Source: Micromonospora okii (lineage in GTDB: Bacteria; Actinomycetota; Actinomycetes; Mycobacteriales; Micromonosporaceae). Taken from it: a DNA stretch of 64,000 nt. The notes beneath the pieces were generated by a model, which searched no databases, was not told the origin of the DNA, and worked only from the letters and a program-made list of their open reading frames with translations. The translations under genes were made by a program, and so were the position numbers. The stretch is taken from assembly GCF_020884795.1 (NCBI RefSeq), contig NZ_BBZF01000012.1, positions 364,664 through 428,663 on the forward strand, in the 5' to 3' direction. The stretch's first letter is position 1. Each line of letters opens with the position of its first letter. This document shows, piece after piece, positions 55,201 to 63,649 of this stretch.

Positions 55201-56175
55201 GCCGACCGTCCGGGTCGCGGCGGCGTCGTCGGTGGATCCGGCGGCGGGTACCGAGGGGGCGTCGGTCGGCGCGGCGGCGAGCAGGGCCGGGGCGTGGAAC
55301 GCGCCGACGACGGCGGCGACCCGCCGGCCGTCCGCGCCCGCCTCGGCCAGGACCCGGCGCATGTGCCGCTCGCGGGCCAGGTCCCGGGCCGGCACGCCGT
55401 CGCCGTCGGCGCTGTCGGCACGCATCGCCCAGCCGACGCCGAGGGCGGCCCGACGGACCGCCTCGGGTTGGCAGCCCGGGGCGCGCACCTCGACCACCCG
55501 GTCCCACAGGTCGTCGCCGTCCCGGCCGGTGCCGCTGGCGCCGAGGGCGGCGGCGTAGCCGGACCGGCGCGGACCGGCCACCGGCTCACCGGCGTGCGGG
55601 TCGGCTTCGGCGGTCGGTCCGGCACCGGCATCCGGGCTGGCATCGGCGTGCGCTCCGGCCCCGGCGGTCGGTCCGGCGTCGGCGTCCGTGCCGGCACCGG
55701 CGTGCGGGTCGGGCTCGGTGGTGACGGCGCTCCAGCCGGGGTCGGCCAGCGGCAGGTCGCAGCAGAGCACCTCGACGCCGCGTTGCCGGGCCCAGCGGAT
55801 CGCGGCCAGTTCGGGGGAGAAGTCGGCGAACGGGTAGAAGCCCGTCGGCCCCTCCTCGCCGTGGCTGCCGACCAGGGCCAGCGGAGCCCGGGCGGCCGGG
55901 TCGGAGAGGTACGGCAGCCAGCGCTGGAAGTCGGCCGGCAGCTCGACGCAGACCACCTCGGCCCCGGCGGCGTCCAGCAGGGCCGGGACCACCGCCGCCA
56001 GGGCCGGGCTGTGGTGCCGCACCCCGATCAGGTACGGCCGGGTGCAACCGGCGAGCGCGTCGACCACGGCTCGCGGGTCGGCCGGCGTCGGCCCGACGGT
56101 CGACGGGCTGACCGCAACGGGGGGCGAGGTGCGGGACGAGGCCACCGGAGGCGACGTGCGGGGCGAGGTCGTCAC
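52231..56175 (-). CDS. DUF5682-vWA fusion protein
   Basis: A 1314-residue protein. The N-terminal part has YLIGVRHHSPALAAVVPALL (residues ~48-67) and VVCVELPADFQRWLPYLSD, typical of DUF5682 (the E. coli YehM type). Two Asp/Ala/Pro/Gly-rich linkers follow (about 153-197 and 870-930). Residues ~1147-1314 are a von Willebrand A domain: WRLVLVVDVSGSMEASVVWS contains the DxSxS metal site, GGGTHIAAGL the conserved Thr, and VVSDFEEGYP the third acidic motif. In E. coli these two domains are separate (YehM, YehP). GTG 56175 overlaps the MoxR stop (GTGA). The vWA part is expected to bind the MoxR ATPase or a target through Mg2+. Confidence 0.85.
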   Translation of the reverse strand: MTTSPRTSPPVASSRTSPPVAVSPSTVGPTPADPRAVVDALAGCTRPYLIGVRHHSPALAAVVPALLDAAGAEVVCVELPADFQRWLPYLSDPAARAPLALVGSHGEEGPTGFYPFADFSPELAAIRWARQRGVEVLCCDLPLADPGWSAVTTEPDPHAGAGTDADAGPTAGAGAHADASPDAGAGPTAEADPHAGEPVAGPRRSGYAAALGASGTGRDGDDLWDRVVEVRAPGCQPEAVRRAALGVGWAMRADSADGDGVPARDLARERHMRRVLAEAGADGRRVAAVVGAFHAPALLAAAPTDAPSVPAAGSTDDAAATRTVGTVGTAGAAPTGEVRSVPAATDGGGAAVTSLVPYAFDLLDSRSGYPAGIRDPRWQQSVFTAAGDPEPIRAAAARAITDVCRELRAAGHTAGTGEAAETVRLAGDLARLRGLPAPGRGEVLEAVTTVLGQGELLGRGRALARALETVLVGAERGRLAPGTPRSGLGPAVEAELTALRLPGPDSPKAREVRLDPLRTELDGRREILLRRLRICGIGYGEPISVSGTGDGAALTTRWQLAWTPSVAARLDLVGVRGVTAALAAAGTLRERFRREAADGGSTAAQLLTGLRDAARCDLPELVTDRLELASVVLPGTGTLPELLAALDLLEALRREHLPGTTAAGRARAAELAVVLLDAAVRGLPGLAGSDATADAAALVDLAVRAGEDRIGLRLDEALGHLARAGSPLIQGAALAARVLLDLTDLEVLGTRVAGWVDAATGPDTRRHLHRLLGGLLTGAHPLLQSAPAALDPLLERIERLTDTEFLDRLPALRGGFDVLTPAARDRLLHTVADRLGDRLDLALSIPPELLARWTAADLAGRAALTARHVPIPGEPTAPADVDADPGSADTAPADTDSDPADPDPGPLDAGPADAASGPDAPPGCAPGTPVGSATTGTRPDAPAAQLTPADRWRLLLGRQPDRLPADARRYARALDELYGAGQGEGATDLGQAAGGGQEASFPTAREWADELEALFGTAVREEVIARAVENGRTDVLTELDPAAVRPSMELLTSVLSLAGGLPEGHLAKLRPLVRRLVEELTRQLSTQLRPALTGLSNPRPSRRPGGRLNLARTLQANLRHTRHLDDGRTVVVPERPIFHTRVRREADWRLVLVVDVSGSMEASVVWSALTAAVLAGVPTLSTHFLAFSTQVADLTDRVDDPLSLLLEVRVGGGTHIAAGLAHARSLVTVPSRTIVAVVSDFEEGYPLAGLLGEVRALAGSGVHLLGCAALSDSGVPCYSVPVAEQLVAAGMPVAALSPLELARWVGDRIRGGSR

Positions 56176-57362
56176 CGCAGGTTCTCCCGCAGGTCCCAGA
56201 GCCGCCGCCACATCGCCGAGCCGTCCTCGGCGCGGCGACGCACCGGCCCGTCCCAGTAGCCGAGCAGCCGGGCGTGGTCGTTCTGGTCGTCCTTGCGGAC
56301 CACGCCGAGCAGGTGCCCGGGCACCAGGTCGAGCACGTCACCGCCGGGCAGGTACGCGGCGGCCAGCCCGAGCGACGCCGCCACCTGCACGGCCTCGGCC
56401 GTGGACATGACCGTGCCGGGCCGCTCCACGTCCCAGCCCTCACCCGACCGGCCGGAGCGCAGGTCGCGGAAGACGGTGACCAGGGCGTCCAGCACCGCGT
56501 CGTCCACCGTGTAGGTCGCGCCGGAGCGCTGCACGGCGGCGGTGGCCTGCCGGCGGACCAGGTCGGTCTCGGTCTCCGCGTCCGAGATCGGGTGGATGGT
56601 CTCGAAGTTGAACCGGCGCTTGAGGGCCGAGGACATCTCCGACACGCCCCGGTCGCGCAGGTTGGCGGTGGCGATCACGGTGAACCCGGGCGCCGCGCGG
56701 ATCAGGCCGTCGTCGGTGCCGCTCAGCTCCGGCACGTTCATCCGCCGGTCGGACAGGATGGACACCAGCGCGTCCTGCACCTCGGGCAGGCAGCGGGTCA
56801 CCTCCTCGATCCGGACCACCCGGCCGGTGCGCATCGCGGTCAGCACCGGCGAGTCGACCAGCGCCTGCGGGGTGGGGCCCTGGGCGAGCAGCAGGGCGTA
56901 GTTCCAGCCGTACCGGAAGGCGTCCTCGGTGGTGCCGGCGGTGCCCTGCACGGTCAGCGCGCTGGTGCCGCTGACCGCGGCGGCCAGCAGCTCGGAGAGC
57001 ATGGACTTGGCGGTGCCGGGCTCGCCGACCAGCAGCAGGCCCCGCTCGCCGGCCAGGGTGACCACGCACCGCTCGACCAGGCTCCGCTCACCGACGAACT
57101 TCGCCGCGATGGTCATGCTGGCCGGCAGTTCGGCGCCGGCCGGGCCGGTGCGCCGGTCGGCGGGCAGCTTCAACGCCTCGCCGTCGCTGCCCCGGATGAA
57201 GGTGACCACGGCGCGCGGGGTCAGCGCCCATCCCGGCGGCCGGGCCCCGTCGTCGTACGCGGCCAGGAAGGCCAGCTCGTCGGCGTACCGCTGTTCGGCG
57301 GAGAGGACCTGGGCGGCGGTCTCCGACGCCACGTCGGGGTGGGCGTGTGCCATCACGGTCAC
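56172..57362 (-). CDS. MoxR-type AAA+ ATPase
   Basis: A 396-residue AAA+ protein. Walker A is GEPGTAKS (residues ~113-120) in LLVGEPGTAKSMLSELLAAA. The Walker B region reads GRVVRIEEVTRCLPEVQDAL; sensor 1 is FTVIATANLRDRGVSE and the arginine region is SALKRRFNFETIHPI. MoxR ATPases act with vWA proteins as chaperone-like assembly or activation machines. The start is GTG 57362, seven bases after GAGGAA; ATG 57353 is possible. It is followed with a 4-base overlap by the DUF5682-vWA gene. E. coli YehL is the probable counterpart. Confidence 0.9.
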   Translation of the reverse strand: MTVMAHAHPDVASETAAQVLSAEQRYADELAFLAAYDDGARPPGWALTPRAVVTFIRGSDGEALKLPADRRTGPAGAELPASMTIAAKFVGERSLVERCVVTLAGERGLLLVGEPGTAKSMLSELLAAAVSGTSALTVQGTAGTTEDAFRYGWNYALLLAQGPTPQALVDSPVLTAMRTGRVVRIEEVTRCLPEVQDALVSILSDRRMNVPELSGTDDGLIRAAPGFTVIATANLRDRGVSEMSSALKRRFNFETIHPISDAETETDLVRRQATAAVQRSGATYTVDDAVLDALVTVFRDLRSGRSGEGWDVERPGTVMSTAEAVQVAASLGLAAAYLPGGDVLDLVPGHLLGVVRKDDQNDHARLLGYWDGPVRRRAEDGSAMWRRLWDLRENLR

Positions 57363-57397
57363 TGCGGTTCCTCGATCTCTGTCTGGTGCGGGCGGGG

Positions 57398-60300
57398 TCA
57401 GCGGCGGGTGCCGCGGGTGGGGAGGTCGTCGAATCGGGGCCGGTCGCCCTCGCGCAGGCGCTGCCAGGCCCGTCGGTAGAGGTCGGCGACCGGCTCGAAC
57501 GGCACGGTCACGCCGAGCCCGGCCGTACCGTCCGGCGCCAGGTCGAACAGGGCGGTCTTCCAGCCCTCGACCGGGGCCTGTCCGCTGCCGCGCTCCAGCC
57601 ACGGGCCGGGCAGGAACAGCGACCGGCCGGCCCGGGGGCGGCTGGCCTCCACGAGCAGGTCGGTGCCGGCCAGTTCGGCGCGGGCCGCCGCCAGCCGGGC
57701 CGGCTTCCAGCCGGTCCACCTGGCCGCGTTGCGGTCGGTCGGGTCCGGCATGGCCAGCAGCATCAGGTACACCGCCGCCGCGTCGGCGCCCAGGCCGTGT
57801 TCCCCCGCCACCTCGGCGACCAGGTCGGGCACCGAGCGGGTCGGGTCCTGCGGCCACCAGGTGCCGTCCGCCGCTGGCGCGCCGCCGGCCGGCTGCCCCG
57901 GATCGTCGAGCAGCGCCGCGAACCGTGGGTCGCGGGCCAGGCGCAGCGCCACCTCCGTCGGGTACGGCTTGGCCGCGTCCGCCCGCAGCGCCGGCAGGTA
58001 CGGGTCCGTCCCGTCGGCGTCGAGCAGGTCCGGCCGCAGCGCGGGCGAGGGCTGGCTGTCGTAGGTGGACAGGACGATGGCGCCGTACCGTTCCCAGCCC
58101 GGCCCGGTCTCCGACGGGGTGCCCGCCACCTGCCGGAACGCGGGCAGGGAGGCGTACCGGTCGAGGTCGAGCAGCAGGCCCGGGTTGGCCAGCCGGGCCC
58201 GGATCGCGGCCAGCGCGGCCGGCAGCGCGGCCCGGCACGGGTCGCTGGCGGGCGTGTGGTGGGCCACCCAGGCCGCGAGGGCGACCGTCGAGCACAGCAC
58301 CGGGCCGGTGAAGCCGGTCGCGGTGCCGTCGGCCTGCCGGGCCCGGTCGCCCTTGATCTCGAAGGCCAGGTCGGTGCTCAGCTCGGCCGAACGGGCCGGG
58401 TCGAGCAGCGCCGGCAACGCCTTCGCCGGCCCCCAACCGGTGTGGACCGTGCGCGTCGCCTCGGCGAGGAGCTGCTCGGGCACCGCCACCCGGCGGCCCA
58501 GGGCGGCGGTCCAGACCGCTGCGGCGGCGGCCACGTCCGGGCCGTCGGTCCAGAGCCGGGCCGGGTCGTCCGGCAGCAGCGCCGAGACCACGGCCCGCAG
58601 GAGCCGGGGCTTGGCCTCGCGCAGCACGCCGAAGGCCAGCTTGACCTCGCCGGCCTGCCGGACGCCGAGCGCCTTGCGCAGCTCGGGCGGCAGGGGACTG
58701 GTCGAGTCCGCGTGCGGGAGGCCGGCCAGCACCAGCTTCGCGGCGGTGGGAGTGACACCGGTCAGCTCGGCGAACCGCTCCGCCGCCTCCGGCCGCCAGG
58801 GCAGCGGGCCGCGCGCGGCCCACTCGGTGCGGAACCGGGCCAGCCAACCGGCCGGCCGCGCGTCACCGACCGGCATCGAGGTGACCACCGTGTACGGCTC
58901 GGGCACGGCGAACACGCCGGCCGGGTCGTGGTGCAGCGCCTCGAAGCTGTAGCCGGTTCGCGTGCCGCTGGAGGTGAGGACGGCGATGAACGCCCCGTCG
59001 GGCAACGGCAGGATGCCGGGCTGACCGGCTCGGCGGCGGGTGCCGTCGGGGTTGGTGAGGTCGGCGTCCAGCAGGTGCAGCGTGCAGCGGCGCCACCGGG
59101 CCGGGTCGGAGGCGACGCCCAGGTCGAGCCGGTCGAACTCGGTGAGCAGGGCGCGCAGGGTCTCCCGGTGGTCGTCCGGGGTGACCGCCGCGACGGCCCG
59201 GTAGGCGACGGACGCGACACCGCCGAGCAGGGACCACCAGTTCACGGCGGCCGGCATCGACGGCCCGTCGAGGTGCAGCCGCACGGCGGGTGCGCTGTTG
59301 GCTGCGGCGGAGCGCTGGGCGGCGAGCGTCTGGAACTGGGCGAAGGCGTGGGGCGCGATGATCGCCCCGCTGGTCGAGCCGCGCAGGCCGTCCAGCGCCA
59401 GGGTGAGCTGGCGGTCGCCCGGCCCGTTCGCGGTGCCCGCCGGCGCCGCCGTCGGGGCGGCCAGCGACCCGGTGAGCCGCTCGGCGACCGCCTCCAGGTC
59501 GGTGCGCGCCCGGGCGGCCAGCCGCAGCATCCCGGCCACCCCGGCCAGCACCGCGTCGTGACTGATCGCCGGCAGCGTCGCGCGGACCAGCTCGACCAGC
59601 GTGTCCTTCTCGTCCTCGACGGCGGGGCCGGTCACGCCGGCGTGACCGGCCGGCGCGCCGACCCCGGACGCCGCGACGGCGACGGGAAGGCCGGTGATGG
59701 CCTGCGTCGCCACGGTCAGCCCGGGTCGGGCCGCCGCCGTGACCCGCGCGGCCTCTGCCAGGGCGGCGCGGCGCTCGTCGAGGGCGGCCTTGAACAGCGT
59801 GGCGGCGGTGTCCCGGTCCACCCGGCGCAGGGCGGTGGAGCCGGCCGGATCCCGGGGCAGCATGTTGCCGAGGAAGTCCTGCGGCGGCAGCGGGGCCGCG
59901 CCGTCCTTCAGGCCGGGCGACGTCCTGGCGGTGGCCGACACCACGCCGTCCGGGTCGACCAGGACGACAGCGCCGAGGACGGCCCGGGGCCGGTCGTCGC
60001 CGGGCAGCACCAGCGCCGCGATCGGCTGCTGTCCCGGTGCCACGGCGACGCTGCGGCCGGCCAGGTCCTCGCCGCGTACCGAGCCGTCCGGCAGGGTGAC
60101 CACCCGCCAGCCGAGCAGGCCGTCCACCGGGGCGGCGGCGGGGGTGACCCGGTCGGACAGGGCCGGGCGCAGCCAGCTCACCGACTCCTGGAGGCGGCTT
60201 CCGCTCACCGGCAGGTCGGCCAGGAACCGGGGCAGGCTGCGCCGGCCGTGGGTGTTGCTGGTCGGGTCGTACTCGTGCCAGCCGCGGTCGTCGCCCTCCT

Positions 60301-62539
60301 CTCCGGCGCGGTGGACCCAGTGGGAGGTGCCGTCGGTGATGACCGCCAGCTCCGCGGGGACGGCGGTGTCGCCGACGTGCAGCACGCCGTCGCCGGTGGT
60401 GCGCCCGCCGCCGGCCAGCGGCAGGGTGATGTGGTTGGCGCGGCTCCGCGTGCCGTGCAGGTAGCCGCTGATGGCCTGCGGCTCGCCGGGCGACGCGTGC
60501 CAGTAGCCGCACTTGTCGTACTCGAACGCCCGGGATCGCCAGAAGACCAGCAGTTGGCCGTCGACGTAGTGGTAGCCGGGTTGGCCCCACAGGTCGCCGG
60601 CCGGGATGCGCAGGTCGTGGCGGAGCACGATGCCCTCGGCGCCGAGCACGCGCACGGTGGTCGGCCCGCCCAGGATCACGTACGGCCAGGCCTCCTGCCG
60701 GACCACCTCGACCTTGTGGTCGCCGCCGGTCACCTCCTGCCAGGCCAGCTCCCAGTCCGGCCAGCCCAACTCCTCGATGAGCCCGCCGCGTAGGCAGCGG
60801 GCGACGCTCCCGGCGAGGTCGACGTCGAGGGCCTGCCCGAGCTCGTCGCCCGCGCCGGGCCCGTCGGAGACCAGGCGCAGCGCCTCGACCGGCAGGCCGT
60901 CCAGCCACCGCACCGAATCCGGCAGGTACGGCAGCCCCTTGGTGAACCGGGCGCGGATCCGGGCCCTCAGCCACTCGTCCAGCAACGGCCGGACGCCCGG
61001 CGTCTCGACGATCCGGCGCAGGGCGGCCTGCCGGCCGTCGAGAGGGTCGAGACCCCGGCGCAGCGCCCCGGTGAAGCGGTCGTCGCCGGCCAGGGCGAGC
61101 AGGTCCCGCCTTCCCCCGACGCTCACCCAGTGCGCCAGGCGCAGGGCAGCGCCTTCCTTGGGCGGGGCCACCGGCACCCCGAGGGCGAGCAGCAGGTCGA
61201 GCAGGTCCAGGTCGTCGTCGGCGGCGAGGGTCTCGCCGCTGTCGGACAGCTCGGCGCGCAGCCGGTCGGCCATCCGCTCCACGATCGGGTAGAACTCCTC
61301 GCAGGGGCGGTGGTGGTTCAGGTCTGCCCGGCTCACGTAGCGGCGCAGCCAGCCGACGGAACCGTCGTGCGGGCGGGCCGCCTCCGGCGCGTCCGGGTCG
61401 TACAGCCCGGCCAGCGCACCGGTGTCGGCCAACAGGGACAGCCACATCCTCAGGTTGTCCCGGTCGGCCGGCGTCAGGTCGAGCAGGCTGCCGCGGATCG
61501 CCGGGTCGCGGCCGGCCAGCGCCGTCAGCGCCGGCAGGTGCGCCTTCCACCAGCCGGCCGGCGCCTCGGCGGCCACCGGTAGCCGTACCATCTCGGCCAG
61601 GTAGGCCGCCTCACGCTCGGCGACGGCGGCGATGGCCTCGGCGGCGGCGGCCTTGGTGGCGGCTTTGGCGGTGGCGGCGGTGGCCCTGGTGGCGGCAGTC
61701 CTGCCGGCGGCCCTCGTGGTGGCGGCCCTGGTGGTGGTGCCCTTCGTGGTCGTGGCGGCCTTCGTCGCGGTGCGGACCAGGCGGTTCACCGCGCTGGCCG
61801 ACTGCGTGGAGGGAACCACGCCGGCGGCTGCGGCCCGCAGCGCCAGCCGACAGAACCGCCGCAGCGCCTCGTCGGCCGGCAACTGGGCGGACAACTCCTT
61901 CGCGTGACCGGCCAGCGCGGTCGCGGAGACCACCCCGGCCGCCGCGAACTCCACGTGGACCTCGTCCAGCCGGTCGAGGTCGACCGGCAGGCCGTGCTGC
62001 GCCTCCGCCTTGCGCGCCTTGTTGAACAGTTGCGTCGCGTAGGTGTCCTGCCCGGCGCCCAGGAACACCCGCGCCGCCTGCTCGTAGAAGGTCGGCAGGA
62101 GGTGCGGCAGCGTGCGGGCGAACCGGTCGGCGACGCCCAGGTGGCCGTCCAGGGCGGCCTTCGGCCGCGACCGGACCTGCTTGGCCAGCTTCTGCAACTC
62201 CGGCACCACCGCCAAGGCGTGCCGACCGTCCGCCGGGTGGTGCACCAGCACCCACTCGGGGAACGCCAGCGGGCGGCGCGGGCCCAGCCCGACGACGGCG
62301 GGCTCGGCGCTCGGCGTCAGGCCGAGGAACCCGACCGCGATGTCCTCGCCCTCGCCGAGGGCGGCGTCGACCAGGCGGACCACCGGCCGGTCGCCGAGGG
62401 CCGGGTGCCGGTAGGTGCGGACGGTGAGGGGCACCGCCTGGTCGCCGACGCCGGCGGTGTCGATCGGCAGTACCGCGCCAGCGGCGAGCAGGCTCGCGGC
62501 AGCGGATTCCTCGTCCGACCTGGTCGTCATCCCGGTCAC
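57398..62539 (-). CDS. ~1710-residue protein of unknown function in the MoxR/vWA operon
   Basis: A 1713-residue soluble protein with no membrane segment. The N-terminal ~245 residues contain FPEWVLVHHPADGRHALAVV and FYEQAARVFLGAGQDTYATQ, a TPR-like stretch. Residues ~253-296 are a Lys/Arg/Thr/Ala-only linker (TATKAATTTKGTTTRAATTR) resembling histone H1-like tails. The rest is a mix of alpha-helical and beta-rich segments (GQPGYHYVDGQLLVFWRSRA near 660). I cannot assign a domain; homologues are, I believe, sometimes labelled DNA-binding because of the linker. GTG 62539 overlaps the DUF4132 gene's stop (GTGA); ATG 62530 is the alternative. It is likely the large substrate-recognition or scaffold component of the operon. 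Confidence 0.8.
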   Translation of the reverse strand: MTGMTTRSDEESAAASLLAAGAVLPIDTAGVGDQAVPLTVRTYRHPALGDRPVVRLVDAALGEGEDIAVGFLGLTPSAEPAVVGLGPRRPLAFPEWVLVHHPADGRHALAVVPELQKLAKQVRSRPKAALDGHLGVADRFARTLPHLLPTFYEQAARVFLGAGQDTYATQLFNKARKAEAQHGLPVDLDRLDEVHVEFAAAGVVSATALAGHAKELSAQLPADEALRRFCRLALRAAAAGVVPSTQSASAVNRLVRTATKAATTTKGTTTRAATTRAAGRTAATRATAATAKAATKAAAAEAIAAVAEREAAYLAEMVRLPVAAEAPAGWWKAHLPALTALAGRDPAIRGSLLDLTPADRDNLRMWLSLLADTGALAGLYDPDAPEAARPHDGSVGWLRRYVSRADLNHHRPCEEFYPIVERMADRLRAELSDSGETLAADDDLDLLDLLLALGVPVAPPKEGAALRLAHWVSVGGRRDLLALAGDDRFTGALRRGLDPLDGRQAALRRIVETPGVRPLLDEWLRARIRARFTKGLPYLPDSVRWLDGLPVEALRLVSDGPGAGDELGQALDVDLAGSVARCLRGGLIEELGWPDWELAWQEVTGGDHKVEVVRQEAWPYVILGGPTTVRVLGAEGIVLRHDLRIPAGDLWGQPGYHYVDGQLLVFWRSRAFEYDKCGYWHASPGEPQAISGYLHGTRSRANHITLPLAGGGRTTGDGVLHVGDTAVPAELAVITDGTSHWVHRAGEEGDDRGWHEYDPTSNTHGRRSLPRFLADLPVSGSRLQESVSWLRPALSDRVTPAAAPVDGLLGWRVVTLPDGSVRGEDLAGRSVAVAPGQQPIAALVLPGDDRPRAVLGAVVLVDPDGVVSATARTSPGLKDGAAPLPPQDFLGNMLPRDPAGSTALRRVDRDTAATLFKAALDERRAALAEAARVTAAARPGLTVATQAITGLPVAVAASGVGAPAGHAGVTGPAVEDEKDTLVELVRATLPAISHDAVLAGVAGMLRLAARARTDLEAVAERLTGSLAAPTAAPAGTANGPGDRQLTLALDGLRGSTSGAIIAPHAFAQFQTLAAQRSAAANSAPAVRLHLDGPSMPAAVNWWSLLGGVASVAYRAVAAVTPDDHRETLRALLTEFDRLDLGVASDPARWRRCTLHLLDADLTNPDGTRRRAGQPGILPLPDGAFIAVLTSSGTRTGYSFEALHHDPAGVFAVPEPYTVVTSMPVGDARPAGWLARFRTEWAARGPLPWRPEAAERFAELTGVTPTAAKLVLAGLPHADSTSPLPPELRKALGVRQAGEVKLAFGVLREAKPRLLRAVVSALLPDDPARLWTDGPDVAAAAAVWTAALGRRVAVPEQLLAEATRTVHTGWGPAKALPALLDPARSAELSTDLAFEIKGDRARQADGTATGFTGPVLCSTVALAAWVAHHTPASDPCRAALPAALAAIRARLANPGLLLDLDRYASLPAFRQVAGTPSETGPGWERYGAIVLSTYDSQPSPALRPDLLDADGTDPYLPALRADAAKPYPTEVALRLARDPRFAALLDDPGQPAGGAPAADGTWWPQDPTRSVPDLVAEVAGEHGLGADAAAVYLMLLAMPDPTDRNAARWTGWKPARLAAARAELAGTDLLVEASRPRAGRSLFLPGPWLERGSGQAPVEGWKTALFDLAPDGTAGLGVTVPFEPVADLYRRAWQRLREGDRPRFDDLPTRGTRR

Positions 62540-63393
62540 GCCTTCTCTCCCGTTCGCGTCGGGGCACCGGACAGGGCCGCCGCCATCCGCATTCCTTCCG
62601 ACCAGGCCACCGGCCCGACCTCGGTCAACCGCAGCGTCGGCCCGTCGACGACCGCCCAGGAGAGGCTGCCCAGGGTCGCCTCGGAATCCCAGTAGTCCTC
62701 GTCGAACCGCAGGGTCGCCTCGACCGTGTGGCCGGCCTCCCAGACCCGGCACCTGATCTGCGAGCCGGACACCCGGAAGCCGAGCGTGGCGGCCCGGGCG
62801 GCCAGCCGGTTGGGGACCGTGGTGCCGTGGAAGTCGGTGATCGTGGTGTCCCGGTCCCTCACGTTGGCGGGCCTGCCCCAGGTGCCCCGGTGCAGTTGCT
62901 CGACCCGCTGGGTGATGTCCAGTTCGTCGGCGAATTCGCGCAGGTCCGCCAGCTCGGGCAGGCGCACCGGATGGGGCAACGTGGCGCTGGCCGGCGAGAG
63001 CCGGACGGTCTCCCCGTCGAGGTTGACCACCCGCAGGTCACCGGCGTCGCTGACGTCCCGCAGGAAGCCCGGCTCGGCCGGGTCGTCCCCGAGCACCACG
63101 AGGTCGCGCAGCGCGTCCTGCCACGCCGGGTCCGGCCAGACGCGGGCCAGCAGCCCGCTCGGCACCGGCAGCGAGGACACCACCCAGGCGTCGACCCGTG
63201 CCAGGCAGTCGGCCGCGTGCCGGTCCAGCCACTGGCCGAGCTGGCGCAGCCGCTCCACCTCGGGGTCGTCGCGCAGCACCTTCGGCAGCGACTTCAACGG
63301 GCGACCGCCGGCCCGTGGGCCGGTGGACCGGGCCGCCACCTTCCCGTCCACGAGAGAGACCTCGTAGTGGTCTCCCACCGGTAGCCAGCCCAT
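62536..63393 (-). CDS. DUF4132-domain protein
   Basis: A 285-residue protein. MGWLPVGDHYEVSLVDGKVA, RPLKSLPKVLRDDPEVERLR, ARVWPDPAWQDALRDLVVLG and SATLPHPVRLPELADLREFA, then VEQLHRGTW, match the pattern of the DUF4132 domain found at the C-terminus of E. coli YehI. Here it is a free-standing protein. ATG 63393 has GGAGGG six bases upstream; the frame extends to a TTG at 63456 without a ribosome site. It is the first gene of the operon, and its stop overlaps the start of the giant gene. The molecular role of DUF4132 is unknown. Confidence 0.8.
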   Translation of the reverse strand: MGWLPVGDHYEVSLVDGKVAARSTGPRAGGRPLKSLPKVLRDDPEVERLRQLGQWLDRHAADCLARVDAWVVSSLPVPSGLLARVWPDPAWQDALRDLVVLGDDPAEPGFLRDVSDAGDLRVVNLDGETVRLSPASATLPHPVRLPELADLREFADELDITQRVEQLHRGTWGRPANVRDRDTTITDFHGTTVPNRLAARAATLGFRVSGSQIRCRVWEAGHTVEATLRFDEDYWDSEATLGSLSWAVVDGPTLRLTEVGPVAWSEGMRMAAALSGAPTRTGEKA

Positions 63394-63622
63394 CAGGAAC
63401 CCTCCACAGTGGCCTTCCCGGCCGGCATCCATGATGATGTGGCCGAGGTTGATCAACGCAGCGGCACGCTAGCAGCAGTGACCGACACGACAGAATTCCG
63501 TCGGCCGCGCGGCGGCAGGCCACATCGCCGAGGGACGGCGACCGACTTCGACGTAAGCCCTGGCCGGTCGCCCGGACGCCGACACGCGGGGCCGAGTTCG
63601 GATCCGCACATGACCCGGTTCC

Positions 63623-63638
63623 ATAGCATCAATGCTAT
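63623..63638. promoter_or_regulatory. Palindromic operator over the toxin promoter and start
   Basis: ATAGCATCAATGCTAT is a near-perfect palindrome (7 of 8 paired positions). It contains TAGCAT (63624-63629), a -10-like hexamer seven bases before the ATG at 63637, and overlaps that ATG. It is a likely binding site for the HTH antitoxin encoded downstream, as in HigBA-type autoregulation. Confidence 0.55.
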
Positions 63639-63649
63639 GACGTGGGGTA

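Noticed and set aside
55584..55720. CRISPR-like or minisatellite array
   Set aside because: The short repeats encode an Asp/Ala/Gly/Pro linker of the DUF5682-vWA protein and lack regular spacers; the tract at 61643-61776 is likewise coding.
52387..56259. A 1290-residue plus-strand frame opposite the DUF5682-vWA gene, and a similar 1148-residue one at 57347-60793
   Set aside because: Both are antisense shadows with low-complexity composition; the minus-strand proteins have recognisable motifs and coupled starts.
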